Source: Candidatus Enterococcus courvalinii | GTDB taxonomy: Bacteria; Bacillota; Bacilli; Lactobacillales; Enterococcaceae | DNA length: 64,000 nt | Reading direction: 5' to 3' | NCBI RefSeq assembly: GCF_017315945.1 | Contig: NZ_JAFLWI010000004.1 | Location: 62,001 to 126,000, forward strand | Part shown: piece by piece, positions 7,948 to 16,166 of the stretch | Layout: the number at the start of each line of letters is the position of its first letter | Position numbering within the stretch: the first letter of the stretch is position 1 | Program-made: the position numbers and the translations under genes | The notes under the pieces: generated by a model | Told to the model about the DNA's origin: nothing | Seen by the model: only the letters and a program-made list of their open reading frames with translations | Databases searched by the model: none

Positions 7948-10719
7948 ATGAAAGAAGAATTGTTGAATTATTTGAAGAACCAAACGGCATTTCTCAATTT
8001 GAATGATTTAAGTGATATCTTCACTGCTTCAAAGTTGGCTGAAATATTTAAAGTGAAACGAAATACAGTTAGTCAATATTTAAATCTTATGACAGAAACT
8101 GGTGAGTTAGTGAAGATAAATTCACGTCCAGTTTATTATTTTCACAAAGAAGCATTCGAAAAACAGTTTTTTACGTTGCGCGCAAACTATTATGAAAACG
8201 CTAAACAAGTTTTATCTGAGCAACCCTTGTTTGGTAAAAAACAAGATTTATTTTCTCTTCTAATCGGTCACGATAAGAGTTTGCATCAAGTAATTGAACA
8301 AATCAAGGCAGCACTTAACTATCCTGATGGTGGATTACCTGTCCTGATTAATGGAGAAAGTGGTACAGGAAAAAGCTATTTGGTTAAATTGATTCATCAT
8401 TACTGTATCCAAAATGATCTTATAGCAGAAGACGCACCTTTTGTGACATTGAATTGTGCACAATATGCGAATAATCCTGAACTTCTGACTAGTAATCTTT
8501 TTGGACATGTGAGAGGAGCTTATACTGGGGCGGATGACGATCGCAAAGGCGCATTTGAATTAGCAAATGGCGGGATTTTATTTTTAGATGAAGTGCATCG
8601 CTTGACTGCTGAAGGTCAAGAAAAATTATTTACTTATTTAGATCAGCATTTAATTTATCGAATGGGAGATACAAGTAATCCAATTAATGTTCAAACAAGG
8701 TTATTTTTTGCAACAACAGAAGAGCTAACTAGTAATTTCTTAAATACATTTATTCGGCGAATCCCGATCCAAGTGACAATTCCTTCACTACAACAGCGAG
8801 AGAAGAATGAACGAGTCGAGTTAATTTATTCTTTTCTGATTAATGAACAAACAAAAATCAAACGCGATCTTTTGATTAGTGGTCAAACACTTGAATTACT
8901 GGCTAATGGAAAATTTAAAGGGAATATTGGGGAATTAAAAAATATTATTAAGGTCATGGTGGCTAAAGCTTTCTCTGAATCGATGAAAGAACAGCCACTC
9001 AAATTGACCATTTATCAGCTACCAGAAAGATTGTTTTCGCAACATAGTTACAACTTACAAACATCATTTCCAGAAGAAATAGACATTCATAGTGAATCTA
9101 AAGTAGAAAATTTAATGATGCCAAATACGCACAATCAAGAAAAAGTGGATGACTTTTTATCAACTATCATTTTAGAATATCAAAAAGCTCATGGGCATTT
9201 GAACGAGTGCCATTTAAAATTAAAAGAAATAGTTGATCGGTTATTTGACTATTTGCTATTTAAAACAGACCGTAACCAAAAACATGAGACATTGCTATAC
9301 CTAACGCAATATATTCGTGAAACTTTTCAACAAATGGAAAATGCTTATCAGATAAAGTTTAATGGGAATAGCGTATACGCAGTTGGGTATTATTTATTTC
9401 AACGTGGTGCTAGTCGTTGGATACCTGAGGATCGACAGATTATGGGGTTAGTCTATCAACTGGAAGCACAGCTCTTGGAAGCCTATCCAGCAAGCTATCA
9501 TTATGTTGAAAGAATCCTTGAGTTATGCAAACCAAAGGTTGATATTGAAGTATCAGTAATGGATCGAATCGTTCTGACCCTATATTTAAAAAAAGCAGAT
9601 TGGATCAAAAAACAGGGAATACCGAAAGCAATTATTGTCGCCCATGGTTATGCGACAGCTAGTAGTATTGCAAATGTTGCGAACCGTTTTTTAGAACATA
9701 ATATTTTTGAATCATTTGATATGTCTTTAGATGTAACACCACAGCAAATTGCAGAAGAAATCCTAGTATACAGTGAAAACAATGATATTTCTAATGGACT
9801 AGTCATTTTAGTGGATATGGGCAGCCTCAAAGAGATCTATCAGTATTTTCCGAAGCAAATCAATGTACCAATTGTCATTATGAACAATGTGACAACGCCA
9901 CTAGCGATTTTAGTAGGTGAAAACATTAAGAACCAACGAACTTTAAATGAAATAGCAAGTGAGTCTGTTGATAAAGTACATTTTGATTGGGAAATCATCT
10001 ATCCAGAGGAAAATCGACCAAAAGCCTTGTTAACCACTTGTCAAACAGGTATCGGAACGGCAACTAAGATTAGTCAGTTATTAGAAAAAAGTTTACCTAA
10101 TTCCTGCAAACTAAAAATTTTGCCACAAGAATATCGGATTTTAAATGAAAGAAAAGTAAATGAGATTGTTTTTTCTGTTTATGACGTCTTAGGGATTATT
10201 GGTACAGATGATCCAGCAATTGAAGGTGTAGCATACCTATCTTTAGAAGAACTGATCTCAGGAGATGAGCATCAGAAATTGAATGAATGGCTAAGTCAAG
10301 TGATGACACCAGAAGAAAAGCAGATTTTTAATACAAACATCGTCCGAAATTTTTCATTAGAAAGAGTGATTGATTCAGTCACAATTCTTGATACGGATAA
10401 AGTGATGAGTGAAATTGATTTATTTATACGTGACCTGGAATTAGTTAACTTGATTCAGTTATCAAATGCAAAAAAATTAGCACTATATGTCCATGTTAGC
10501 TGTCTGATTGAGCGTTTGATTCGAAATATCCCAATCGAAACTTATGAGGGGCCCTTGATATTTGATCAGTGTCAAAAGGAACACTTGAAGAGCCTTAAAA
10601 AAGCTTTTAGTGTCATTGAACGTGATTATAGTGTCGTGATTCCAGATTCTGAAGTTGCTTATATTTTTGATATTGTCTATAGAAACACTGACACCTCAAT
10701 GAAAACTAAAGAATTTTAG
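7948..10719 (+). CDS. gfrR: LevR-type sigma-54-dependent PTS operon activator
   Basis: A 923-aa regulator with the full LevR layout. The parts are a winged HTH (about 20-70), an AAA+ activator domain (about 105-330) with Walker A GESGTGKS (G136) and the sigma-54 contact loop GAYTGA (G190), PRD1 (about 400-500), an EIIA-Man-like domain with H566, an EIIB-Gat-like domain with C698, and PRD2 (about 800-920). GAYTGA replaces the usual GAFTGA by a conservative change. Such proteins activate adjacent PTS operons with RpoN and are tuned by PTS phosphorylation. A perfect -24/-12 promoter starts 27 bases after its stop codon. The symbol gfrR rests on the gfr-like operon downstream. Confidence 0.9.
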   Translation: MKEELLNYLKNQTAFLNLNDLSDIFTASKLAEIFKVKRNTVSQYLNLMTETGELVKINSRPVYYFHKEAFEKQFFTLRANYYENAKQVLSEQPLFGKKQDLFSLLIGHDKSLHQVIEQIKAALNYPDGGLPVLINGESGTGKSYLVKLIHHYCIQNDLIAEDAPFVTLNCAQYANNPELLTSNLFGHVRGAYTGADDDRKGAFELANGGILFLDEVHRLTAEGQEKLFTYLDQHLIYRMGDTSNPINVQTRLFFATTEELTSNFLNTFIRRIPIQVTIPSLQQREKNERVELIYSFLINEQTKIKRDLLISGQTLELLANGKFKGNIGELKNIIKVMVAKAFSESMKEQPLKLTIYQLPERLFSQHSYNLQTSFPEEIDIHSESKVENLMMPNTHNQEKVDDFLSTIILEYQKAHGHLNECHLKLKEIVDRLFDYLLFKTDRNQKHETLLYLTQYIRETFQQMENAYQIKFNGNSVYAVGYYLFQRGASRWIPEDRQIMGLVYQLEAQLLEAYPASYHYVERILELCKPKVDIEVSVMDRIVLTLYLKKADWIKKQGIPKAIIVAHGYATASSIANVANRFLEHNIFESFDMSLDVTPQQIAEEILVYSENNDISNGLVILVDMGSLKEIYQYFPKQINVPIVIMNNVTTPLAILVGENIKNQRTLNEIASESVDKVHFDWEIIYPEENRPKALLTTCQTGIGTATKISQLLEKSLPNSCKLKILPQEYRILNERKVNEIVFSVYDVLGIIGTDDPAIEGVAYLSLEELISGDEHQKLNEWLSQVMTPEEKQIFNTNIVRNFSLERVIDSVTILDTDKVMSEIDLFIRDLELVNLIQLSNAKKLALYVHVSCLIERLIRNIPIETYEGPLIFDQCQKEHLKSLKKAFSVIERDYSVVIPDSEVAYIFDIVYRNTDTSMKTKEF

Positions 10720-10720
10720 A

Positions 10721-10764
10721 AAAGCAAGCAGTACGCCACTAAAAGTTGGCACACTGCTTGCTTT
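10721..10764 (+). terminator. Hairpin after the activator, overlapping the PTS promoter
   Basis: AAAGCAAGCAGT (10721-10732) and ACTGCTTGCTTT (10753-10764) form a perfect 12-bp inverted repeat around a 20-base loop, followed by more T residues. The right arm contains the -12 element of the sigma-54 promoter. Confidence 0.8.
10746..10762 (+). promoter_or_regulatory. Sigma-54 (-24/-12) promoter of the PTS operon
   Basis: TTGGCAC, five bases, then TTGCT matches the RpoN consensus (YTGGCAC-N5-TTGCW) at every defined position. It sits 36 bases before the EIIA start and directly behind a LevR-type activator gene. Confidence 0.93.
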
Positions 10765-10798
10765 TATTTAACTGTAAAGGACGGAGAGGTGAAAACTA

Positions 10799-11215
10799 TT
10801 GAAAAGAAAGCTGATTTTAGCATCACATGGAAAGTTAGCATCTGGGATAAAATCTTCTTTGGATTTGATTTGTGGAGAAAAAGAAATTGAAACACTAGAT
10901 TGCTACTTGAGTGAAGATTTTAATTTAGAAAAGGAAGTCAAAAAAATAATGGAACGCCACCAAGATCATCAGTTAGTAGTTGTGACGGATTTATTTGGTG
11001 GGAGTGTGAACAATGAATTTTTAACGTATATTCAACAAGATAATTTTTATTTAGTTACAGGAATGAATTTACCTTTTTTAATTGAGTTAACTATGCAGTT
11101 TCAAATAACAGAATCACTCCCAAGTTTAATTAAAGAAACTTTAGAGAAAACGAAACAAACGATTCTGTTTTGTAATTCATTAATCAGCAACGAAGTAGAG
11201 GAAGAAGAGTTTTAA
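10799..11215 (+). CDS. gfrA: PTS mannose-family EIIA component
   Basis: A 138-aa cytoplasmic phosphocarrier of the EIIA-Man fold. The phosphorylated histidine is H10 in ILASHGKLASG, and VVTDLFGGSVNNE is the second conserved block. The start codon is TTG at 10799, placed by a GGAGAGG site about ten bases upstream and by the family N-terminus, which would otherwise be lost. First gene of the sigma-54-dependent operon. It passes phosphate from HPr to the EIIB protein encoded next. Confidence 0.9.
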   Translation: MKRKLILASHGKLASGIKSSLDLICGEKEIETLDCYLSEDFNLEKEVKKIMERHQDHQLVVVTDLFGGSVNNEFLTYIQQDNFYLVTGMNLPFLIELTMQFQITESLPSLIKETLEKTKQTILFCNSLISNEVEEEEF

Positions 11216-11241
11216 ATCATGAAATAAATGGAGGAAAAATA

Positions 11242-11712
11242 ATGATTTTATTAACAAGAGTGGATCATCGTTTATTACATGGACAAGTGGCATTTTCTTG
11301 GACACAAGGGTTGGGGGCAGATTGTATTTTGATCGCAAATGATGATGTACCAACAAATGAAATTCGGAAAACGACAATCAAGTTAGCTAAACCACAAGGA
11401 GTAAAGTTGGTTATCAAAAATATCGAAGATTCAATTTCAGCATTACAAAGTGGTGTGACAGATAAGTACAAACTTTTTATTGTAGTGGAGTCAATTGCTG
11501 ATGCCAAGAAATTAGCAGACGGCTATCCAGAAATCAAAAAAATCAATTTGGGTGGAATCAAAGCAAAAGAAGGAACACGAAGTCTGGGTAAAGCAGTCAA
11601 TGTTTTACCGGAAGAAGAAGATCTATTAGCAGAAATGGTCGATAAAGAAATCGAAGTAGAAATACGACAAGTACCCTCTGATAAAAAAGTTATTGTTACT
11701 GAAGTTCTTTAA
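11242..11712 (+). CDS. gfrB: PTS mannose/sorbose-family EIIB component
   Basis: A 156-aa protein of the PTSIIB_sorb family. The phospho-accepting histidine is H13 in RVDHRLLHGQV, and NDDVPTNEIRK and NLGGIKAKEG are conserved family blocks. It receives phosphate from EIIA and transfers it to the sugar as it is carried through IIC/IID. A GGAGG site precedes ATG 11242. Same operon as its neighbours, 26 bases after EIIA. Confidence 0.92.
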   Translation: MILLTRVDHRLLHGQVAFSWTQGLGADCILIANDDVPTNEIRKTTIKLAKPQGVKLVIKNIEDSISALQSGVTDKYKLFIVVESIADAKKLADGYPEIKKINLGGIKAKEGTRSLGKAVNVLPEEEDLLAEMVDKEIEVEIRQVPSDKKVIVTEVL

Positions 11713-11730
11713 AAGAAAGGTTGAAGAAAA

Positions 11731-12516
11731 ATGTTCATTCAAGCAATTTTACTCGGACTTGTTGCATTTATTGCCCAGTCGGAATATGCATTAGGAACAT
11801 CGTTACTGTCACGGCCAATCGTTACAGGTTTATTTACTGGACTAGTATTAGGTGATTTGAAGACTGGAATCGTTATGGGAGCTACGCTAGAATTAGCATT
11901 TATCGGTTCATTTTCTGTTGGTGCAGCGATTCCACCAGATGTCGTTACTGGTGGTGTGTTAGGAACAGCTTTCGCCATTACTGCTGATGCGGGACCAGAA
12001 ACAGCTTTGCTATTGGGCTTACCTATTGCGACATTGACTTTGATTTTAAAGAACGTCTATCTTGGTCTTTTGATTCCAATCATGAACCAAAAAGCGGACA
12101 AATACGCTCTAGAAGGAAACTATAAAGGTGTTGAGCGAATGCATTTGACTGCAGGGTTTGGTCTATCATTGATGCTAGGTTTAGTGGTCATGGTTTCATT
12201 TGTGGTGGGTAGTAAAACAATCGGTGATTTATTAAACATGATTCCTGATTTCATTCAGCATGGATTATCTGTAGCAACGGGATTGATTCCAGCACTTGGA
12301 TTTGCTATGCTAGCACGACTTTTAATCAATAAAGAAGTAGCACCGTATTTTTTCCTAGGTTTTGCTTTAGCTGCTTATCTAGAAATTCCAGTTACTGGAA
12401 TCGCAATTTTTGGCGCTATCGTAGCGGTCGTAGTTGTTAACATTATGAATGTACGTGGTAATCAAGAAAACAGCGCCCAAACTTCAACAGGAGGGATAGT
12501 TGATGAGGACTTCTAA
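11731..12516 (+). CDS. gfrC: PTS mannose-family EIIC component
   Basis: A 261-aa membrane protein with about seven to eight hydrophobic segments. It has the EIIC-Man motifs GLVLGDLKTGIVMGATLELA and FSVGAAIPPDVVTGG, so it forms part of the sugar-translocating channel together with IID. Its 3' end overlaps the IID start by 14 bases, indicating coupled translation. Confidence 0.92.
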   Translation: MFIQAILLGLVAFIAQSEYALGTSLLSRPIVTGLFTGLVLGDLKTGIVMGATLELAFIGSFSVGAAIPPDVVTGGVLGTAFAITADAGPETALLLGLPIATLTLILKNVYLGLLIPIMNQKADKYALEGNYKGVERMHLTAGFGLSLMLGLVVMVSFVVGSKTIGDLLNMIPDFIQHGLSVATGLIPALGFAMLARLLINKEVAPYFFLGFALAAYLEIPVTGIAIFGAIVAVVVVNIMNVRGNQENSAQTSTGGIVDEDF

Positions 12517-13327
12517 TGAGAATAATGAGTTGAAAATCACTAAGAAAGAACTGAGCAAAGTATTTTGGCGTTCATTTCAGATGGAATTTTCTTGGAATTA
12601 TGAGCGACAAATGAATCTTGCTTATTGTTATGCAATGATTCCTATTTTGAAAAAACTTTACAAAACTAAGAATGAAATGGCCAATGCTTTGAGACGCCAT
12701 TTGGAGTTTTTCAATACAACACCACACATTGTTACGCTGATTTTAGGAATCAATGCAGCGATGGAAGAAGAAAATGCCAATGATCCCAATTTTGATGTGT
12801 CCACGATTGATAATATCAAAACCTCACTTATGGGCCCATTGGCAGGCATCGGCGATTCTTTCTTTTGGGGAACACTACGTTTAATTGCTACTGGTGTAGG
12901 TACTTCGTTAGCAATGCAAGGAAATATATTAGGACCTATTCTATTTATACTTATTTTCAACATACCTCATTTACTATTTCGTTATTTTGCAACATCTTGG
13001 GGATATAAGTTGGGAACAGGGTTCTTAAAGAAAATTCAAGAAAATGGCATGATGGGAAGTTTGACATTGGGAGCCTCGATCATTGGTTTGATGGTAGTGG
13101 GAGGAATGACAGCTTCAATGATTGATATCAATATTCCATTAAAAATTGGCACAGGAGAAAATGCAGTAACAGTTCAAAGTATTTTTGACGATATTGTTCC
13201 TCAAATTTTATCGCTTGGCGCTTTCGGTGTGGTCTTTTACTTACTTAAAAAGGAAGTCAAAGCATTAACGATTTTATTAGGCTTAGCTATCTTTGGGATT
13301 TTTGGTTCATGGGTCGGCTTTTTTTAG
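12503..13327 (+). CDS. gfrD: PTS mannose-family EIID component
   Basis: A 274-aa membrane subunit of the EIID-Man family. The cytoplasmic N-terminal part has the typical FWRSFQMEFSWNYERQMNLA and a PHIV block; the PLAGIGDSFFWGTLR motif follows, then C-terminal membrane helices. I prefer ATG 12503, preceded by AGGAGGG, over the adjacent TTG at 12500. It completes the IIABCD transporter, and two SIS-domain enzymes follow at once, which tells what the sugar may be. Confidence 0.92.
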   Translation: MRTSNENNELKITKKELSKVFWRSFQMEFSWNYERQMNLAYCYAMIPILKKLYKTKNEMANALRRHLEFFNTTPHIVTLILGINAAMEEENANDPNFDVSTIDNIKTSLMGPLAGIGDSFFWGTLRLIATGVGTSLAMQGNILGPILFILIFNIPHLLFRYFATSWGYKLGTGFLKKIQENGMMGSLTLGASIIGLMVVGGMTASMIDINIPLKIGTGENAVTVQSIFDDIVPQILSLGAFGVVFYLLKKEVKALTILLGLAIFGIFGSWVGFF

Positions 13328-13342
13328 AATGGGGGAAATAAA

Positions 13343-14416
13343 ATGGAACCAATGACAATGCTTCACTATATCAATGAGGAACAAAAAGCACTGTCTAAAA
13401 TTTTAGATGAGTATGATTTTACGTTAGATCCCAGATTGACAAAGCTGAAAACAGTGACAATTTTGGCTACAGGATCTTCGTATAATGCGTGTTTATCCGC
13501 TAAAATGGCATTTGAAAAAATAGCTGATGCTACGATTGTGATTGAAGAGCCGTATCATTTTAATCATTATGGACGACTAATAGCGGGAACAGATACGATT
13601 ATCGGTGTTTCACAAAGCGGGAAAAGTGCTTCTACTGTGGATGCTATCAAAAACTTAAAAAGTAGTGAGATACAACAAATTATTTTAACAAGTGATTTAA
13701 CAAGTCCCATTGCACAAATAGCTGATTATGTAATTGATTTGAATATGGGAGTTGAGACAGTAGGGTTTGTGACAAAAGGTTTTTCAGCAACGGTGCTACA
13801 TCTTATGCTACTTGCCATTCGTGTTGGCGTTTCTAAAAAACAGATTGATAGTCACCGACTAAACGAATTAAAAAAAGAATTATATGAGCTAATCAGTCAT
13901 TTTCAAGGAGTGATTGACCAGTCGAATGCTTTTTTTGAACAACACGAGAAAATATTGAAACTTGGTGGAAGATTCGTTGCATTAGGTTATGGACCGAATT
14001 GGGGAACGGTAAAAGAATTTGAAACGAAATTCACTGAAACAGTTCGTCGTCCTAGCCAAGGATTTGAGCTAGAGTCATACATGCACGGTCCTTATTTGGA
14101 GGCAAACTGGGAACATACGCTGTTTTTTGTTGAAACGCCAAGTTGTAACAAAAGTCGGTCATACGCATTAGCAAATTATATGGCTAATTATGTTGGTAAA
14201 TTGTTCAAGATTACAACAGAGGACAGCCCTGATAGTGATACTTTGGCATTGAATATTGCTGTTTCTGAGGAGTTTTCTCCACTACTACTAGTTATTCCGT
14301 TTCAAGTATTAGCTTATCGTATAGCCACAACCAAAGGGATAGATTTAAGCAAACGAATTTTTAATGATTTTGATTCAATATTAAAAAGTAAAATAGAAAA
14401 AGTTGAGGAGAGTTAA
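13343..14416 (+). CDS. gfrE: SIS-domain deglycase, probably glucoselysine-6-phosphate deglycase
   Basis: A 357-aa protein with two SIS sugar-phosphate isomerase folds, visible in ATGSSYNACLSAKMAFE and GVSQSGKSASTVDAIKN. It belongs with the AgaS/GlmS-isomerase-like proteins. Established knowledge: in Salmonella the gfrABCDEF operon encodes a mannose-family PTS and two SIS deglycases that split glucoselysine-6-P and fructoselysine-6-P, and a glucoselysine-6-P deglycase has been characterised from Enterococcus faecium. Gene order here (IIA, IIB, IIC, IID, SIS, FrlB-like SIS) matches. The exact amine substrate is inferred. Confidence 0.78.
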   Translation: MEPMTMLHYINEEQKALSKILDEYDFTLDPRLTKLKTVTILATGSSYNACLSAKMAFEKIADATIVIEEPYHFNHYGRLIAGTDTIIGVSQSGKSASTVDAIKNLKSSEIQQIILTSDLTSPIAQIADYVIDLNMGVETVGFVTKGFSATVLHLMLLAIRVGVSKKQIDSHRLNELKKELYELISHFQGVIDQSNAFFEQHEKILKLGGRFVALGYGPNWGTVKEFETKFTETVRRPSQGFELESYMHGPYLEANWEHTLFFVETPSCNKSRSYALANYMANYVGKLFKITTEDSPDSDTLALNIAVSEEFSPLLLVIPFQVLAYRIATTKGIDLSKRIFNDFDSILKSKIEKVEES

Positions 14417-14418
14417 AA

Positions 14419-15423
14419 ATGTTGAAATTTAATGAACAAAAACAAGTTGATGATATTCAAGGTGCATTAAACTTACGTCCACACGTAGAGCACATCGTAG
14501 ATAAGATTTGCAAAAAAGGATATGATAACATTTTTTATTTAGGAATTGGAGGAACATACGCTTCAGCACTACAAGCGGAAACGTACATTAAGGGACATAG
14601 TAATTTACCAGTTTACGTTCAACACGCTGCCGAATATTATACGACAGGAAATCGGAGATTAACGAAAGATTCACTTGTGATTTTGTCATCTGTTACTGGA
14701 ACAACGGAAGAAGTCGTTAAAGCAGTTAATGAAATCGAAAAAGTTGGGGCAACATTAGTAGGATTTATTGATACAAAAGATACACCACTTGCTGAAAGCT
14801 GTGACTATGTAATCACTTATCCTGCACCTGGTACAGAACAAATCAAATTCTTTATGGTAGCTGATCGACTAATGAATAACAATGGTGATTTTCCTGACTA
14901 TGAAGAATATTACGCGGAACTAGAAGGTCATTTAGCCAAAGGATTAGTTGAGGCAGAAAAGCAGGCAGATACTTTTGGTCAAGCATTCGCGGAAAAACAT
15001 CGCCACGATACAATGCATTATTTCATTGGTGCTGGTAATCAATGGGGAGGTGTATATTCGTATGCAATGTGTTATTGGGAAGAACAAAGTTGGTTGCGAT
15101 CCAAGTCAATTCATGCAGCTGAATTTTTACATGGCACATTAGAAATCGTTGATGAAACAACACCAGTAACTTTATTCCTAGGCGAAGATGAGCAACGGCC
15201 GCTAGCTGAACGCGTAAAAAAACTATTACCACGTATCTGTGGAAATTATACGTTTATTGATTCAAAAGACTATCCTATCGAAGGAATTAGTGAAAAAAAT
15301 AGAGGGAGAGTATTATCTCATTTATTGATGCACTGCGTGACGCAACGAATAGATGCTCACGTTGAAAAACTAAATTGTCATCCACTAGATATTCGTCGTT
15401 ATTATCGTCAATTTGAATATTAA
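14419..15423 (+). CDS. gfrF: FrlB-like fructosamine-6-phosphate deglycase
   Basis: A 334-aa double-SIS protein that starts two bases after gfrE. Motifs include LGIGGTYASALQAE in the first fold, SSVTGTTEEVVKAV in its phosphate loop, and the family block SIHAAEFLHGTLEIVDE, close to the region around the catalytic Glu/His of FrlB, then a C-terminal IRRYYRQFEY tail like that of FrlB. It should cleave fructoselysine-6-P or a related Amadori product into glucose-6-P and the free amine. Last gene of the operon; a perfect hairpin follows. Confidence 0.82.
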   Translation: MLKFNEQKQVDDIQGALNLRPHVEHIVDKICKKGYDNIFYLGIGGTYASALQAETYIKGHSNLPVYVQHAAEYYTTGNRRLTKDSLVILSSVTGTTEEVVKAVNEIEKVGATLVGFIDTKDTPLAESCDYVITYPAPGTEQIKFFMVADRLMNNNGDFPDYEEYYAELEGHLAKGLVEAEKQADTFGQAFAEKHRHDTMHYFIGAGNQWGGVYSYAMCYWEEQSWLRSKSIHAAEFLHGTLEIVDETTPVTLFLGEDEQRPLAERVKKLLPRICGNYTFIDSKDYPIEGISEKNRGRVLSHLLMHCVTQRIDAHVEKLNCHPLDIRRYYRQFEY

Positions 15424-15435
15424 TTAAGAAAAGAA

Positions 15436-15467
15436 TGAATCTCTTTTGTGTGAGCAAAAGAGATTCA
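15436..15467. terminator. Hairpin after the deglycase operon
   Basis: TGAATCTCTTTTG and CAAAAGAGATTCA form a perfect 13-bp stem with a TGTGAG loop. There is no T-run after it. The same core stem and loop recur at 17622-17649, so this may belong to a dispersed repeat rather than being a plain terminator. Confidence 0.6.
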
Positions 15468-15617
15468 GACTGTAGACAAACACGCTCAACACGCTATTAT
15501 TTTAATGATGTATTTTGTATCTAAGATTAATAGTTAGTGATATAGCAGACGAAAATAGCAATACAGCTAGAATTGGAATGTAGAATCGCGAGAAACAATC
15601 GGACAATTTTTGAGGTG

Positions 15618-15852
15618 ATTAAATGATGTAGATCCTGAAAAAACGAACTGGGAAAATTGGCTTAGCCAATTCGATTACAGGGTTTGAAATTTTGATTCTA
15701 AATGCCGAAGTTAGTGATGGAAAACTTCATTTTATTTAAAAGATGTTTCTTTGCAAAATTATGTAGATTTAAGGACAACTATCGCTGGTGATGAAGGTGT
15801 AAAATCACCAGCTAAGATTAGCAGTTTACCGCAATATATAATGAGAAAATGA
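15618..15852 (+). pseudogene. Frameshifted gene remnant of unknown family
   Basis: Two adjacent frames read like one protein broken by a single-base shift near 15730. The first reads LNDVDPEKNELGKIGLANS and onward to DGKLHF. The second continues YLKDVSLQNYVDLRTTIAGD and ends at a TGA at 15850-15852, just inside the following terminator hairpin. I do not recognise the family. No start or ribosome site is visible. Confidence 0.4.
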
Positions 15853-15894
15853 GTATGGTTGAATTACGCAACAGTTAATTCAACCATACTCATT
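15848..15894 (+). terminator. Strong terminator
   Basis: AATGAGTATGGTTGAATT and AATTCAACCATACTCATT form a perfect 18-bp stem followed by TTATTTA. Confidence 0.8.
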
Positions 15895-16166
15895 TATTTA
15901 ATAGAATAATCAGTTAGGAGAGGAGGAAACTTCAAGTGAAAAGCTTTTTTTAGTTGAAATCACTATACCGACAAGCTTGCAACAATTCATTGACAATTTA
16001 GTCAGTTAAAGCACTAATTAGCGATAGTTATGAGTGAGTCGTTTATTCAACTTGGACTGCTAAAATTATACTCATTTGAAAATTCAAAAATACTTGCATT
16101 TTCTTTCGTTTATATGTATAATTTCGATAATTTAGGGTTATTTTTCAGGAAAAGGGGTAAGGTGAA

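Larger units (their letters stand above)
15424..16166. other. Intergenic region with hairpins and a decayed gene
   Basis: This 743-base stretch holds a hairpin, one copy of an IS end sequence (CAGACTGTAGACAAA at 15466-15480), a frameshifted reading frame and a strong terminator, all listed separately. The remaining part (15895-16166) is AT-rich and should carry the MFS promoter, but I cannot place it with confidence. Confidence 0.55.
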
